NCBI GenBank assembly: GCA_937861115.1
Contig: CALMBD010000084.1
Location: 1-64,000 of the forward strand
Source: an uncultured Bacteroidota bacterium
GTDB taxonomy: Bacteria; Bacteroidota; Bacteroidia; Chitinophagales; Saprospiraceae
Direction: 5' to 3'
Length of the DNA: 64,000 nt
The position numbers and the translations under genes were made by a program. The first letter of the stretch is position 1, and each line of letters starts with the position of its first letter. Below the pieces are notes generated by a model, which was not told the origin of the DNA, did not search any database, and saw nothing but the letters and a program-made list of their open reading frames with translations. Positions 24,927 to 35,009 of the stretch are shown one piece after another.

Positions 24927-27900
24927 ATGCAACGCGTATCTTTTCACCCGATTATGTCAACAGTCGTCCGGTTTGCGGTTCTGGTCTTTTTCCAAATGTG
25001 GGCAGGAACAGTGTTGTTTGCCCAGACCCCCGCATACCTGCACTACCGGGTTCAGGATGGCTTGCCGGGCAACCTGGTTTATTGCTGTATTCAGGACGAC
25101 AAAAAACTGCTCTGGTTTGGAACGGATAAGGGGCTGGCCTGCTTCGACGGCACCCATTTTCGCTCGTTCGGTATGAAGGACGGTTTGCCGGACCCCGATG
25201 TTTTTAACCTGATGTCTGATAGCCGGGGTCGTTTGTGGATATCCAATTTTAAAAAGAAACCTTGTTACCGGCAGAACGGACGGTTTGTTACCGGCCAGCA
25301 GGATTCGTTGCTGGCCGAAATGAGCGATCCCAATGTGCTGTGGGAATTTTACGAGGATACGGATGGCAGTATCTGGCTGGGCGGGCAATCAACCACATTT
25401 TACCGCTATGAGGAGCAAAAAATCGAGAAAAAGCGGATGACCAATCCCACTGTTATGCCTTTCCGGGTCGGCAATGAATTGTTCTATGCAGGTGTCGGTA
25501 CTATCATGCGTCCGGGTCCCGATACCGTTGCGCATACCGTGTTTGACCTTAATTATCCTTTAAAAATTAGTTTCAACCCTTTTGTCGGCGTCTGCTTTTC
25601 CGGTAACAGGATACTGTATGCATTTGTCGACATGCTCCTGCTACTGGAATACCGGAACGGAAAATTTGTCCGGGTAGCCAGCCGGCCCGGCCCGGTGGGC
25701 AGGGTTTTTTCGGATCGGTCCGGTCGCTTCTGGGTTTGTTCATTGGCCGGCGGCGCCTATTGTTTCGAAAATAACCGGCGCGACCTGTCCAACCCGGTGC
25801 TCTATTTGCCCGGACAGAAAGTAACCTCCGTTTTTGAGGACGCACAGGGGACACACTGGTTTTGTACAGCCGGCAACGGCATATTTGCATTGCCCAGGAA
25901 CGTTGCTGTGGGCTTCGACCAGACAAATGGTCTTATATCGAATAACATCCATGCTGTGGCCCTGGACAGGGATGGACACGTGATGGCCGGCGATGACGAG
26001 GCCAACCTGTACGTTTTTAACAAGGATGGCTCTATCCGCATCGACAATTTCGGATCACTCGACGGTTATAACCGATGCCGGCAAATTATCCGCTCACCCG
26101 GCGGCGACGACATCTGGATTATCTCGGATGAGGCTATTATCCACCAGCGTGGAAACCAACAACGCCAGATCAGGATTAATGCAAGCCCTAAATACGCCAC
26201 CCTGCTGCACGATACCTTGTGGTACACCTCCTCGGGAAGTATTGGTACCATCGACCCCAGAACCTTCGAACGGCACCATTGGGTAAGCCGTCGTTTTACC
26301 GCTATTGCCAGCGATTCGGATGGCAATATCTGGGCCGGTGGAATAGAAGGCGTGTATTCCCGGTCCGACAGTTTTTTATTTAATTGGGGAGAACGTTTTC
26401 CTCTTCTTAAAAGCCGGATTATTGCGATGCAGCAAGCCGGGGTCGGGCGTATGTGGATCGTTACTGCCGACTATGGTCTGTTATCCGTGCAGACCCGTAA
26501 CGGCGCCATTGGAACCGTTGAAATGATCAATGACCGGCTTAAGTCGCCCATCGACAATATTCAGTCTATTTTTTATCAGCCCGGGGCATATCTGTGGCTG
26601 GCGACCAATAAAGGGGTGTTCGGTATTACTGACAACTGGAGCGTCATTCATTTTGACCGGCACGACGGCCTCGCCGACGACGATGTGAACGCCGTTATGG
26701 CATACGGCGATACCCTTTGGGCTGCCACCGTTGGCGGATTAAGCCGGGTCATCCTGAAATCACCGGACGCTACAGGCAGTTTTCCCACCCTCATTACCAA
26801 TGCCAGGTATCGCCTCGGCGACCAGATCATCGAGTTTCACCTGCTCGATTCCATTCCTGCCGCCGGGAAACTGGTGTTGCCGCCGGATGCCACCCTGTTT
26901 GAACTCGGATTTTCCGGACTCGATTACCGAAGCCGGGGCAACCTGCGCTATGAGTGCCGGACAGAAACCTCGCTGCTGCCGGTGGTATGGTGGACCCTCG
27001 ATAATCTTTTTGACTGGGTGGCCAACGGCTTCAAGGCGGGAGTCAATATTACACAGGTCGACAATGGCAGCCTGAGTTATGGCGTCACCCTGCCACCCGG
27101 TTGCTACCAAATCTCCATTACCGCTGTTACCACTGCCAACCTGCGCAGCCGCCAGCCCGATTACCTGTTTGTCGTCATGCGCCCGCACTGGTATAACACC
27201 CTCTGGTTTGGGCTGCTGGTGTGGGGGGGGCTGACCTATATCGTATGGCGAATTGTACGCGCCCGCATTGCCTACCGCCGGCTGGATGCCGCAGTGTCGG
27301 AACTGCAGTTGCAGGCGCTCCAGGCCCAAATGAACCCGCACTTTATCGGCAACAGCATCAACGCGATACAACAGTTTTTCTATCCGCCCGATCCGGTGCT
27401 GGCCAGTGAGTATATTTCTTTGTTTACCAGACTTCTACGGCGAACGCTGCTGTACTCGGAGCAGACCTTTATCACTTTTGAAGACGAACTGGCCTACGAC
27501 AACGACTATTTGTCCATGGTAAAACTGCGTTTCGGCGACCGGTTCCGGTTTGAGGTAACCGGCACGGCATCCATACCTCCTTCAACAGGCTTCCCTTCCA
27601 TGTTGCTCCAGCCCCTGCTGGAAAATGCCACCCTGCACGGGCTGGCGCCCGAAGGCGATTCCATCCTGCACCTGGATTTTGGACTGAACGGGAAATATCT
27701 GGTCTGCACGATCACCGACAATGGCGCCGGTTTGAAAGAAGTTCGCGAACGTCAAAAAGCCGGCGGCATCGACCGCGTGTCAAAAGGCCTGGAATTGCTG
27801 CTCCAAAAAGTTCAAACCCTCAACCGCCGGTATGATCTCGGGCTTCAACTGGAGTTGCACGACTTGTCCGACGACAAAATTCCGGGTAGAGGCACCCGTG

Positions 27901-27944
27901 TCACGGTCCGCTTTTACCCTGATAAAATTCCAAACAAGACCTGA
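24927..27944 (+). CDS. Propeller-sensor histidine kinase (LytS type)
   Basis: About 1005 residues from ATG 24927; a TTG at 24909 or ATG 24954 is possible. A signal peptide/first helix is followed by two sets of 'two-component regulator propeller' repeats (HYRVQDGLPGNLVYCCIQDDKKLLWFGTDKGLACFDG, IWLGG, LWLATNKGVFGI) filling the periplasm. Next come a Y_Y_Y-like beta domain, one membrane helix (about 760-780) and a His_kinase domain with QMNPHFIGNSINAIQ, where His805 is the likely phospho-acceptor. The usual LFNSLN is changed to IGNSIN. The ATP-binding part has LLENATLHGL and ITDNGAGL. The LytTR regulator starts immediately after the stop. Confidence 0.88.
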   Translation: MQRVSFHPIMSTVVRFAVLVFFQMWAGTVLFAQTPAYLHYRVQDGLPGNLVYCCIQDDKKLLWFGTDKGLACFDGTHFRSFGMKDGLPDPDVFNLMSDSRGRLWISNFKKKPCYRQNGRFVTGQQDSLLAEMSDPNVLWEFYEDTDGSIWLGGQSTTFYRYEEQKIEKKRMTNPTVMPFRVGNELFYAGVGTIMRPGPDTVAHTVFDLNYPLKISFNPFVGVCFSGNRILYAFVDMLLLLEYRNGKFVRVASRPGPVGRVFSDRSGRFWVCSLAGGAYCFENNRRDLSNPVLYLPGQKVTSVFEDAQGTHWFCTAGNGIFALPRNVAVGFDQTNGLISNNIHAVALDRDGHVMAGDDEANLYVFNKDGSIRIDNFGSLDGYNRCRQIIRSPGGDDIWIISDEAIIHQRGNQQRQIRINASPKYATLLHDTLWYTSSGSIGTIDPRTFERHHWVSRRFTAIASDSDGNIWAGGIEGVYSRSDSFLFNWGERFPLLKSRIIAMQQAGVGRMWIVTADYGLLSVQTRNGAIGTVEMINDRLKSPIDNIQSIFYQPGAYLWLATNKGVFGITDNWSVIHFDRHDGLADDDVNAVMAYGDTLWAATVGGLSRVILKSPDATGSFPTLITNARYRLGDQIIEFHLLDSIPAAGKLVLPPDATLFELGFSGLDYRSRGNLRYECRTETSLLPVVWWTLDNLFDWVANGFKAGVNITQVDNGSLSYGVTLPPGCYQISITAVTTANLRSRQPDYLFVVMRPHWYNTLWFGLLVWGGLTYIVWRIVRARIAYRRLDAAVSELQLQALQAQMNPHFIGNSINAIQQFFYPPDPVLASEYISLFTRLLRRTLLYSEQTFITFEDELAYDNDYLSMVKLRFGDRFRFEVTGTASIPPSTGFPSMLLQPLLENATLHGLAPEGDSILHLDFGLNGKYLVCTITDNGAGLKEVRERQKAGGIDRVSKGLELLLQKVQTLNRRYDLGLQLELHDLSDDKIPGRGTRVTVRFYPDKIPNKT

Positions 27945-28679
27945 ATGAAAAAGATACACGCCCTAATTATCGACGATGAAATCAGCGCAGTAAATACCCT
28001 GCGCGGCATGATCGGTGAATTCTGCCCCTCCGTCAAGGTCATCGCCACTGCACGTACCATCGAAGAAGCTGTTGCCGCCGCCGCGCAGCACCTTCCCGAC
28101 CTGGTATTTCTGGATATTGAAATGCCGCCCTTCGGCAATGGCTTCGATTTTCTCAACCGGACGCGCAAGCAGCATGGATTCGGTGTGATTTTCACTACGG
28201 CCTACCCGAAGTACGCCGTTCAGGCCATAAAAGCCACACAACCCTGGGGTTACCTGATCAAACCGTTTAGTGTGACAGAACTGTTGGAGGCAATTAAGGT
28301 CGCCACCGAAAAACTGCGCGACTCAGACAGTCAGGGCATCGTGATTCCCGACAGCCGGAAAGGCAACCAGGTGTTGCGGGTTCGGGAAATACTGTATTGC
28401 AAGGCCGACGGCGCTACCACCGATATTTTTATGCTTCGACACAACCGCCTGGAAAAAATAACTGCATCCCGAACCCTCAAAGACCTGGAAACAGAACTTC
28501 CGGAATCGTATTTTTGCCGTACGCACCACAGTTTTATGGTCAATATGCAGCACATCGAGCGCTATGAACGCACCGGAAGAAACGGCCGTATTTACCTGCC
28601 CCAAAATGCTTCTGTCGGGATTTCCGTGCTGAAAATGGATTATTTTGAAAAACGGTTTGCTGCGTTTCTGGAACGCTGA
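27945..28679 (+). CDS. LytTR-family response regulator
   Basis: 244 residues. The receiver (1-120) has the acidic pair in IIDDE, phospho-acceptor Asp in VFLDIEMP, and KPF at the end. The LytTR DNA-binding domain (about 140-244) includes ILYCKADGATTDIFML and FCRTHHSFMVNMQHIERYER. It begins directly after the kinase stop, so the two form a cognate pair. A propeller lipoprotein gene follows 20 bases downstream and may be co-transcribed. Confidence 0.92.
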   Translation: MKKIHALIIDDEISAVNTLRGMIGEFCPSVKVIATARTIEEAVAAAAQHLPDLVFLDIEMPPFGNGFDFLNRTRKQHGFGVIFTTAYPKYAVQAIKATQPWGYLIKPFSVTELLEAIKVATEKLRDSDSQGIVIPDSRKGNQVLRVREILYCKADGATTDIFMLRHNRLEKITASRTLKDLETELPESYFCRTHHSFMVNMQHIERYERTGRNGRIYLPQNASVGISVLKMDYFEKRFAAFLER

Positions 28680-28699
28680 GTGCGGTTAACTTTTTTGCT

Positions 28700-30682
28700 A
28701 TGAAAACATTTCGAATAAGCCTGCTGCTTGTTCTTGCACTGGCATCGTCGTGCGGCTCCAGGCGCATGTTCAAAAGCGCTTACCGGCATTTTGAAAACAA
28801 GGATTACGACACGGCAAGAGGCATTTTTCAAGACCTCAACAATGATCCCCGCTATGCACCGGGCGCCCGGTTTTTTCTCGCCAGGATGGACCTTTCGGAT
28901 AATACCGCTTTTGATGACTTCCTGCGCATCGACCGCAACCTGGCCGACGCCGACAGTCTCTTCCGTCGCCTGCCCCGCAAGGTGGCGCAGCGCCAAAGCC
29001 GCCGGTATGCATTGGATACCGCCGCTTTTGCCGATCTGCGCGACCTCACCCAACGGCGCCTGATCGTATATGTCCGGGTGCGCAATACCGTGCAGGCGCT
29101 CGATTCCCTGGTCGACGGATTGCCCGAGCCGCTCCCGCAATTACAGGCCGGTTACGACGAAACCCGAGCCGGTATTGTCAATGCCTTTCTGAACAGCGAT
29201 GATTACGATGTGATCACGCCGATCGTCCGTCGCCACCTGGCTTTCGTCCGGCCGGAAAACTATTCCCAATCGCGCAACCTGTACGACCGGCTTTGGCCTG
29301 CATTCCTGAAAAAGTACCCGGTTTGCGGGCTCGATAAGTTTGCCCGGGATCACCCGCAGTCGTTTGTTGCCCGCGACTGCTGGCGGGAGGAGGTACGCGA
29401 ATTGCTGTGCCGCAGCGATGTGGCGGAACTGCTCGTTTTTCACGCCCGGAACCGCTGGACGGCCATGGAAAGTGTATTGCTCAACGCCATATCGGACCGG
29501 ACGGCAGGTTTCTCGGACGGCAGTTTGCTGCCCGACAGCCTGCAACAGCACCTTGCCGACCTGAAAACGCGCAGCCTGCTGCTTGCCCATGCCCGCGCAG
29601 GGACCATGCCGGATACCACCCTGATGTTGAACCTCGCACAGGACTATATCACAGGCTATGCGCCGCGGTACTCCGCTTTCCGGCTCATGGAAGAAATGCT
29701 CCAGTTTTTCCTTGAAAAAAAACTGTACCACAGCGGCATTGCCCTGCTCGGCAACGCGCGACAGTATTTTCCCGATACCTTGCCCGAAGGGTGCGCTACC
29801 AACTTTGACTACCAGCGACGCGTACAGCCCTGGATCGACGCCAAACTGCCCATTTTGAGCAGGCCTGTGGAAAATCTTCAAAAAACACCCCTGGATGCCG
29901 TCAATACACCCGAAGGCGACGAGTTCAGTCCGGTGCTGGCTGCCAATGGCTCCATTTTGTTTTTTGGCGCATCCGGGCGACCCGACAACCTGGAAGGACA
30001 GGATGTATTCATGAGCCGTTATCTGGATGGCACATGGACGCCGCCTGCGCCGGTGCCTGCGCTCTCCGGGAAAGGCAACCAATTCCCGTTGTCTGTCACT
30101 GCAGACGGGCGCCAGATGTTACTGTCCGTCGATGGTCGCCTGCACATTAGCCGTCGTACCGGCAACGACTGGAGTCGCCCCGACACCCTGCGGCTTTCCG
30201 GGATACCACTCATGGGAAAGGGGGTGTTTGCACCCGACGGCAATGCCATCTTCCTGGAAGGCGCCTATTCCACCGGAAATGTGCTGATGGGGCCCGACGT
30301 GGATATTTTCGTCACATTCAGGGAACCCGGCGGCGAGTGGTCGAGGCCAATAGCGCTCGGCGCAGATGTCAACACCGAAGGCCAGGAGGGCAATCCATTT
30401 CTGGCGCCCGACGGCCGTACGCTCTATTACACCAGCACGGGTTATCCCGGACTCGGCAGTTCCGATATATTCATGACACGCCATACCGGGCCGCACTGGG
30501 CCAACGACTGGACACGCGCACTCAATCTTGGAAAAGAAGTGAACGACACTTATTCGCACCGGGGCTTCGGAGCCCTGACACCGGATGCTGCCGCGGCATT
30601 CTATACCCGGTACGATGAAAACGGGGGCAAGGGCGATATCTGGATGTTGACGCTTCCGGAGGTTGGCAAGGTAAAACAATAA
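28700..30682 (+). CDS. Lipoprotein with helical repeats and a PD40-like beta propeller
   Basis: 660 residues. The lipobox LASSC places Cys18 as the lipidated residue. Residues 25-390 are helical with TPR-like opening units (YRHFENKDYDTARGIFQDLNNDPRY). Residues 395-655 carry WD40/PD40 propeller blades (EFSPVLAANGSILFFGASGR, NQFPLSVTADGRQMLLS, GNPFLAPDGRTLYYTSTG, HRGFGALTPDAAAAFYTR). This layout matches Bacteroidota OmpA-type or TolB-like envelope proteins but without an OmpA domain. Position after a kinase-regulator pair suggests an envelope output or accessory sensor; function is unproven. Confidence 0.75.
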   Translation: MKTFRISLLLVLALASSCGSRRMFKSAYRHFENKDYDTARGIFQDLNNDPRYAPGARFFLARMDLSDNTAFDDFLRIDRNLADADSLFRRLPRKVAQRQSRRYALDTAAFADLRDLTQRRLIVYVRVRNTVQALDSLVDGLPEPLPQLQAGYDETRAGIVNAFLNSDDYDVITPIVRRHLAFVRPENYSQSRNLYDRLWPAFLKKYPVCGLDKFARDHPQSFVARDCWREEVRELLCRSDVAELLVFHARNRWTAMESVLLNAISDRTAGFSDGSLLPDSLQQHLADLKTRSLLLAHARAGTMPDTTLMLNLAQDYITGYAPRYSAFRLMEEMLQFFLEKKLYHSGIALLGNARQYFPDTLPEGCATNFDYQRRVQPWIDAKLPILSRPVENLQKTPLDAVNTPEGDEFSPVLAANGSILFFGASGRPDNLEGQDVFMSRYLDGTWTPPAPVPALSGKGNQFPLSVTADGRQMLLSVDGRLHISRRTGNDWSRPDTLRLSGIPLMGKGVFAPDGNAIFLEGAYSTGNVLMGPDVDIFVTFREPGGEWSRPIALGADVNTEGQEGNPFLAPDGRTLYYTSTGYPGLGSSDIFMTRHTGPHWANDWTRALNLGKEVNDTYSHRGFGALTPDAAAAFYTRYDENGGKGDIWMLTLPEVGKVKQ

Positions 30683-30913
30683 AACAGCAACGGCCACCCC
30701 GCAGTCGGAGCAGCCGTTTGTCGCTGTCTATGATAATCTCGCGTTAAGATTCGAAGTATGGCAGGCCGGGGTTGGTTTAAAAAAACGATCGCGCGGCAGT
30801 AACCAGCCGGACTGAGTGTGGGAAAAGCGTTTCAGTGAAGGGAAAGTAGGAAATCCCGACTGTTGTGCGCCACCACCGGCGATCGTTTATTCTTTAAACC
30901 CGTAGCCCTGATA

Positions 30914-33346
30914 TTATGCCGAGCATGCTTCGCATGTCGGATCGTCCAGGCTGCACACCTTGCCCGTAGGAATCGGCTCCGGCACCGACATTTCCACGGG
31001 GGCTGCCGGCGCTTCCTTGGCGGAAACGGAGGCGCTGACCACCGGGTCGGAAGTTTTGGCGTTGGCCACAAACTTCTGCTGGTGCTTCTTGCCGAGCGTA
31101 AACTTGATCGGGTCAGTCGCCGCTTTGGAGCGGAGGTAGTACATGCCCGTTTTCAGACCTTTCTGCCAGGCATAGAAGTGCATCGACGAGAGTTTGGAGA
31201 ACGTTGCCGATTCCATAAACACGTTGAGCGACTGGCTTTGGCAGATATAGGCGCCGCGGTCGGCGCTCATGTCGATGATGACTTTCTGGCTGATCTCATA
31301 AGCCGTTTTGTACACATTTCTGATGTGTTCCGGAATGACCTCGATGCCCTGTATGGAGCCGTTGGCCGCCATGATGGCTTCGCGCATTTCTTCATCCCAC
31401 ATGCCCAGGCGCACGAGGTCGCGCATGAGGTGCTTGTTCACCACGATGTGGTCGCCGGCCAGCGTTCTGCGGGTGTAGAGGTTCGAGGAGTACGGCTCGA
31501 AGCACTCATTATTGCCCAGTATCTGGCTGGTGCTGGCCGTCGGCATGGGCGCTACCAGCAGGGAGTTGCGCACGCCGGTTTTCATCACGCGCTCGCGCAG
31601 GGCGTCCCAGTCCCAGCGATTGGAGGGCTTGACATTCCACATGTCGAACTGGAAAATACCCTGGCTCATCGGCGATCCCTTGAAGGTTTCGTAGGCGCCG
31701 TGTTTTTCGGCCTGGTCGCAGCTCTCTGTTACCGCAGCGAAATAGATGGTTTCAAAAATATCCTTGTTCAATTGTTTGGCGCCGTCGCTGTCGAAGGGCA
31801 GCCCCATCAGGATGAACGTATCAGCAAGGCCCTGCACACCCAGCCCGATGGGGCGGTGGCGCATGTTGGAATTGCGGGCTTCCGGAATGGGGTAGTAGTT
31901 GATATCGATCACCTTGTTCAGGTTGCGCGTCACGACGCGGGTGATGTTGAACAGGTTATCGAAATCGAACTGGCCGTCTTTCACGAATTTGGGCAATGCC
32001 AGCGAGGCGAGGTTGCACACGGCTACCTCATCGGCCGAGGTGTATTCGATGATCTCGGTGCAAAGGTTGGAGGAGCGAATGGTTCCCAGGTTTTTCTGGT
32101 TGCTCTTTTTGTTTGCGGCGTCTTTGTAGAGGATGTAGGGCGTGCCTGTTTCCACCTGGCTTTCGAGCACGGCGTTCCACAGGTCGCGGGCTTTCACCAC
32201 CTTGCGGGCGCGGCCTTCTTTTTCGTACTGATGGTACATCGCCTCGAATTCGCCGCCATACACGTCGAACAGTCCGGGCGCCTCGTTCGGGTCGAACAGC
32301 GACCAGTCTTTATCGTCCTTGACGCGTTCCATGAACAGGTCGCATATCCACAGGGCGTAGAAGAGATCGCGGGCGCGCATTTCTTCCTTGCCGTGGTTTT
32401 TCTTGAGTTCGAGGAACTCGAAAATATCGGCGTGCCAGGGCTCCATGTACACGGCGAACGCGCCCTTGCGCTTGCCGCCGCCCTGGTCCACGTAGCGTGC
32501 GGCGTCGTTGAACACGCGCAGCATCGGGATAATGCCGTTGGAAGTGCCGCCGGTGCCCTTGATGTAGGACCCCGTGGCGCGTATGTTGTGGATGCTCAGG
32601 CCAATGCCGCCTGCCGACTGGCTGATCAGGGCACAGCGTTGCAGCGTCTCGAAAATACCCTTGATGCTGTCTTCCGTCATGGTAAGCAGGAAGCAGGAAG
32701 AGAGCTGCGGCTTGGGTGAGCCTGCGTTGAACAGCGTCGGCGTGGCGTGGATGAACCAGCGTTCCGACATGAGGTTGTAGGTTTCGATTGCCGCTTCGAT
32801 GTCTTCACCGTGGATACCGACTGCGACGCGCATGAAGAGGTGTTGCGGGCGTTCCACCACTTTGCCGTTCATGCGCATGAGGTAGGAGCGTTCGAGCGTT
32901 TTAAAGCCGAAATAGTCAAACTCAAAATCGCGGTCGTAGATGATGGCCGAGTCGAGTTTGGTTTTGTGCTTCATCACGATTTTGTGCGTCTCTTCGCCGA
33001 TGAGCCCCGCGCGTTCGCCGGTTTTGGGGTCTACGTAGCGGAAGAGGTCGTCGATCACCTTGGAGAAGGTCTTTTCCGTCTCTTTGTGCAGGTTGCTCAC
33101 CGCGATACGTGCTGCCAGCAGGGCGTAGTCGGGGTGGATGGTGGCCATGGTGGCGGCCGTTTCCGCTGCCAGGTTGTCGAGTTCCACTGTTGTCACACTG
33201 TCGTAAAGGCCCATGATAACCTTTTTGGACACTTCGATCAGGTTGACGTAGTTCGTATCGAGGTTGTAGGTGAGCTTGCGAAGCCGCGCGGTGATCTTGT
33301 CGAAAGATACTTCTTCACGGCGTCCGGAACGTTTGATTACTTGCAT
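30914..33346 (-). CDS. nrdA: Ribonucleoside-diphosphate reductase, alpha subunit (class Ia)
   Basis: 810 residues. It reduces ribonucleoside diphosphates to the deoxy form together with NrdB. An ATP-cone opens the protein ([25 protein letters not shown]), suggesting dATP control. Active-site cysteines appear in [17 protein letters not shown] and [11 protein letters not shown], and the C-terminal shuttle pair is Cys805/Cys808 (DPTCEACSA). nrdB lies 1.66 kb upstream on the same strand, separated by three unrelated genes. The leader just before the ATG is duplicated 342 bases upstream. Confidence 0.95.
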   Translation of the reverse strand: MQVIKRSGRREEVSFDKITARLRKLTYNLDTNYVNLIEVSKKVIMGLYDSVTTVELDNLAAETAATMATIHPDYALLAARIAVSNLHKETEKTFSKVIDDLFRYVDPKTGERAGLIGEETHKIVMKHKTKLDSAIIYDRDFEFDYFGFKTLERSYLMRMNGKVVERPQHLFMRVAVGIHGEDIEAAIETYNLMSERWFIHATPTLFNAGSPKPQLSSCFLLTMTEDSIKGIFETLQRCALISQSAGGIGLSIHNIRATGSYIKGTGGTSNGIIPMLRVFNDAARYVDQGGGKRKGAFAVYMEPWHADIFEFLELKKNHGKEEMRARDLFYALWICDLFMERVKDDKDWSLFDPNEAPGLFDVYGGEFEAMYHQYEKEGRARKVVKARDLWNAVLESQVETGTPYILYKDAANKKSNQKNLGTIRSSNLCTEIIEYTSADEVAVCNLASLALPKFVKDGQFDFDNLFNITRVVTRNLNKVIDINYYPIPEARNSNMRHRPIGLGVQGLADTFILMGLPFDSDGAKQLNKDIFETIYFAAVTESCDQAEKHGAYETFKGSPMSQGIFQFDMWNVKPSNRWDWDALRERVMKTGVRNSLLVAPMPTASTSQILGNNECFEPYSSNLYTRRTLAGDHIVVNKHLMRDLVRLGMWDEEMREAIMAANGSIQGIEVIPEHIRNVYKTAYEISQKVIIDMSADRGAYICQSQSLNVFMESATFSKLSSMHFYAWQKGLKTGMYYLRSKAATDPIKFTLGKKHQQKFVANAKTSDPVVSASVSAKEAPAAPVEMSVPEPIPTGKVCSLDDPTCEACSA

Positions 33347-33363
33347 GGTAATGGTTTGGTTTT
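33344..33363. repeat. 20-bp direct repeat, copy 1 (nrdA leader)
   Basis: Positions 33344-33363 begin CATGGTAATGG and are identical to 33686-33705. On the coding strand the repeat is the last 17 bases of the leader plus the ATG of nrdA. Confidence 0.9.
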
Positions 33364-33397
33364 CTTTATTTTATGTTTCGATTTCTGCGATCATCCT

Positions 33398-33688
33398 TCA
33401 TGGCTGGAGTATCGGAATAAGGTCGTTTTCAATGTATTGCCTCAGCAACGCATTTTTCACGGCGCCTTCTGTTACTAAATCCACTTTCATCCCGAGTATG
33501 TCGGACAATTCCTGTTCGATCTGTACTATTTTCAACAACCCGATGTGCTCCTGCAACTTAACCAACAGATCCAGATCGCTGTCAGGCCGGTTGTCGCCAC
33601 GTGCCCGCGAGCCAAATACGCCGATCCTTACCGGCTGATAGGGCTGGAGGATGGTGATAATCTGTTGTTGTTGTTGGGTTGTGAGCAT
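33398..33688 (-). CDS. Small nucleotidyltransferase (MNT-like)
   Basis: 96 residues. The polymerase-beta-type core reads GVFGSRARGDNRPDSDLDLLV, with Gly26-Ser27 and metal ligands Asp38 and Asp40; a third Asp is in GMKVDLV. Minimal nucleotidyltransferases (MntA) usually sit next to HEPN toxins that they AMPylate. No HEPN gene is adjacent, so it is solitary. It lies between nrdA and a yegP-like gene, and its start and leader are the same 20 bases that precede nrdA, which suggests insertion at the nrdA start. Confidence 0.85.
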   Translation of the reverse strand: MLTTQQQQQIITILQPYQPVRIGVFGSRARGDNRPDSDLDLLVKLQEHIGLLKIVQIEQELSDILGMKVDLVTEGAVKNALLRQYIENDLIPILQP

Positions 33689-33705
33689 GGTAATGGTTTG
33701 GTTTT
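33686..33705. repeat. 20-bp direct repeat, copy 2 (nucleotidyltransferase leader)
   Basis: Identical over 20 bases to 33344-33363. It supplies the ATG and leader of the nucleotidyltransferase gene. Confidence 0.9.
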
Positions 33706-33836
33706 TGTCAGATTTTGAAACTGTTCATACAAAACTTTCAGCATGTTAGTACCCACCCCCGGAATTCCCGGAATCATAGCATAAACATCGTTTTGCTCAT
33801 CCTATAATTCCGAAAATTCTGAAAAGGGAAAAAGCG

Positions 33837-34169
33837 TTACGCCGTCTGGTCGTCGACCGTTGCGCCCGGCGCGTTGCGTTTTACGGAATCGATGCCGTTG
33901 TCGCGTCCGGCTTCCGATTCATACATTTCGCTGGTACCGATCACCTGGCCGTTGGTGGCTTTCAGGTTGAAGTAAAACTTGCCGTTCTTGGCCGTGAGGC
34001 GCTCGAAGCGGGCGTCGTTTGCGCCGTTTTTGCGTACAGATTCGACGCCGTTGGTACAGCTGCTTTTGGTTTTGTATCCTTCGCTGGCGAGGATAACTTG
34101 CCCGTTGTCGGCTTTCAGGTTAAACTGAAATTCGCCGTTTTTGCGGGTTGAAATAACAAATTTACCCAT
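33837..34169 (-). CDS. YegP/DUF1508-family protein
   Basis: 110 residues made of two copies of the DUF1508 unit: GKFVISTRKNGEFQFNLKADNGQVILASEGYKTKSSCTNGVESVRKN and ARFERLTAKNGKFYFNLKATNGQVIGTSEMYESEAGRDNGIDSVKRN. These small soluble proteins are widespread and lack a firmly assigned function. It lies between a secreted protein and the nucleotidyltransferase in the interval separating nrdB from nrdA. Confidence 0.9.
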   Translation of the reverse strand: MGKFVISTRKNGEFQFNLKADNGQVILASEGYKTKSSCTNGVESVRKNGANDARFERLTAKNGKFYFNLKATNGQVIGTSEMYESEAGRDNGIDSVKRNAPGATVDDQTA

Positions 34170-34220
34170 AATTGTATAGTTGATTAGGTGATAGATCTAG
34201 TTAACAGGGTCCAGGGTTTT

Positions 34221-34934
34221 CTACTCTTTTACAATGCGCTGCACCCACATGGTCTTTGCCCCGATGAGGCGCACGACATACTGTCCGGCAGCGAGGTCTG
34301 CGATGTTCAGTGCTTCGTTGTTCCATTGCTGGCGCAGTGCGGTGCGGCCGGCGAAATCAACCAGTTCAACAACGAAATCGCCGTTTGACGCGGCGGCATT
34401 GCTGTTCAGGCTGATATTCAACAGGTCGGTCGCCGGGTTGGGCGATACCTGGAGTTCGTCGGCCGGCTGCAGATCGTGTACCGAAGCCGCTTGCAGGGGC
34501 AGGATGATATCCTGTGTTTTGGCCTCGCCGGAACATACGCCGGCCTGATTGCCGTTGTCGCGTTTGAGCAGGAAGGACAGGCCACTGGATAGCGCCTGTT
34601 GCGGGGTAACGTTATAGAACGCGGCCAGCGAAGGGGAAAAAGTGAAGCTCCAGATGTTACTGCCCTGGGCGGTCATTTTATGCGCTTCGTTGGAATTGTC
34701 CCATTGTCCGTTGCCGCCGGAAGCCAGGTTTTCGGAAGGCATCCAGGTCCAGATATACACATCCGGGGTCGGGTTGCCGATGCCGATGTTCGGGCAGTTC
34801 GTCTGGCCGAGATCGACATACAAGGTGACCGGCTGGTTCGGGTTAACCTGAATGGGATCGGTCCACGCAATCTGCGCCTGAGCGCTGAAAAGGGTGACGG
34901 CCAGGGTAAAGCAAGTTGACAAAAAGCGGTTCAT
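34221..34934 (-). CDS. Secreted protein with T9SS type A sorting domain
   Basis: 237 residues from MNRFLSTC; the frame is open to 34982 but the signal peptide starts here (cut at AQA-Q). Residues 20-150 form a beta-rich domain of unknown family (TLYVDLGQTNCPNIG, YIWTWMPSENLASGGNGQWDNSNEAHKM). Residues 160-237 are a type A sorting domain (LQVSPNPATDLLNISLN..., LAAGQYVVRLIGAKTMWVQRIVKE). It is therefore exported to the surface or outside. It lies between nrdB and yegP with no obvious link to nucleotide metabolism. Confidence 0.78.
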   Translation of the reverse strand: MNRFLSTCFTLAVTLFSAQAQIAWTDPIQVNPNQPVTLYVDLGQTNCPNIGIGNPTPDVYIWTWMPSENLASGGNGQWDNSNEAHKMTAQGSNIWSFTFSPSLAAFYNVTPQQALSSGLSFLLKRDNGNQAGVCSGEAKTQDIILPLQAASVHDLQPADELQVSPNPATDLLNISLNSNAAASNGDFVVELVDFAGRTALRQQWNNEALNIADLAAGQYVVRLIGAKTMWVQRIVKE

Positions 34935-35009
34935 AGTTGATGAATTTTGCGCTGTGAAGCAGTTAAGGATAGACAAAATCATCGGTAATATTTATAGTTA
35001 GGTTCCTGA

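Noticed and set aside
30683..30760. Terminator after the propeller lipoprotein gene
   Set aside because: AACGGC/GCCGTT can pair but the stem is broken by a bulge and no T-tract follows.
33398..33688. MntA-HEPN toxin-antitoxin pair
   Set aside because: The nucleotidyltransferase core is clear, but no HEPN gene lies on either side, so I call it solitary.
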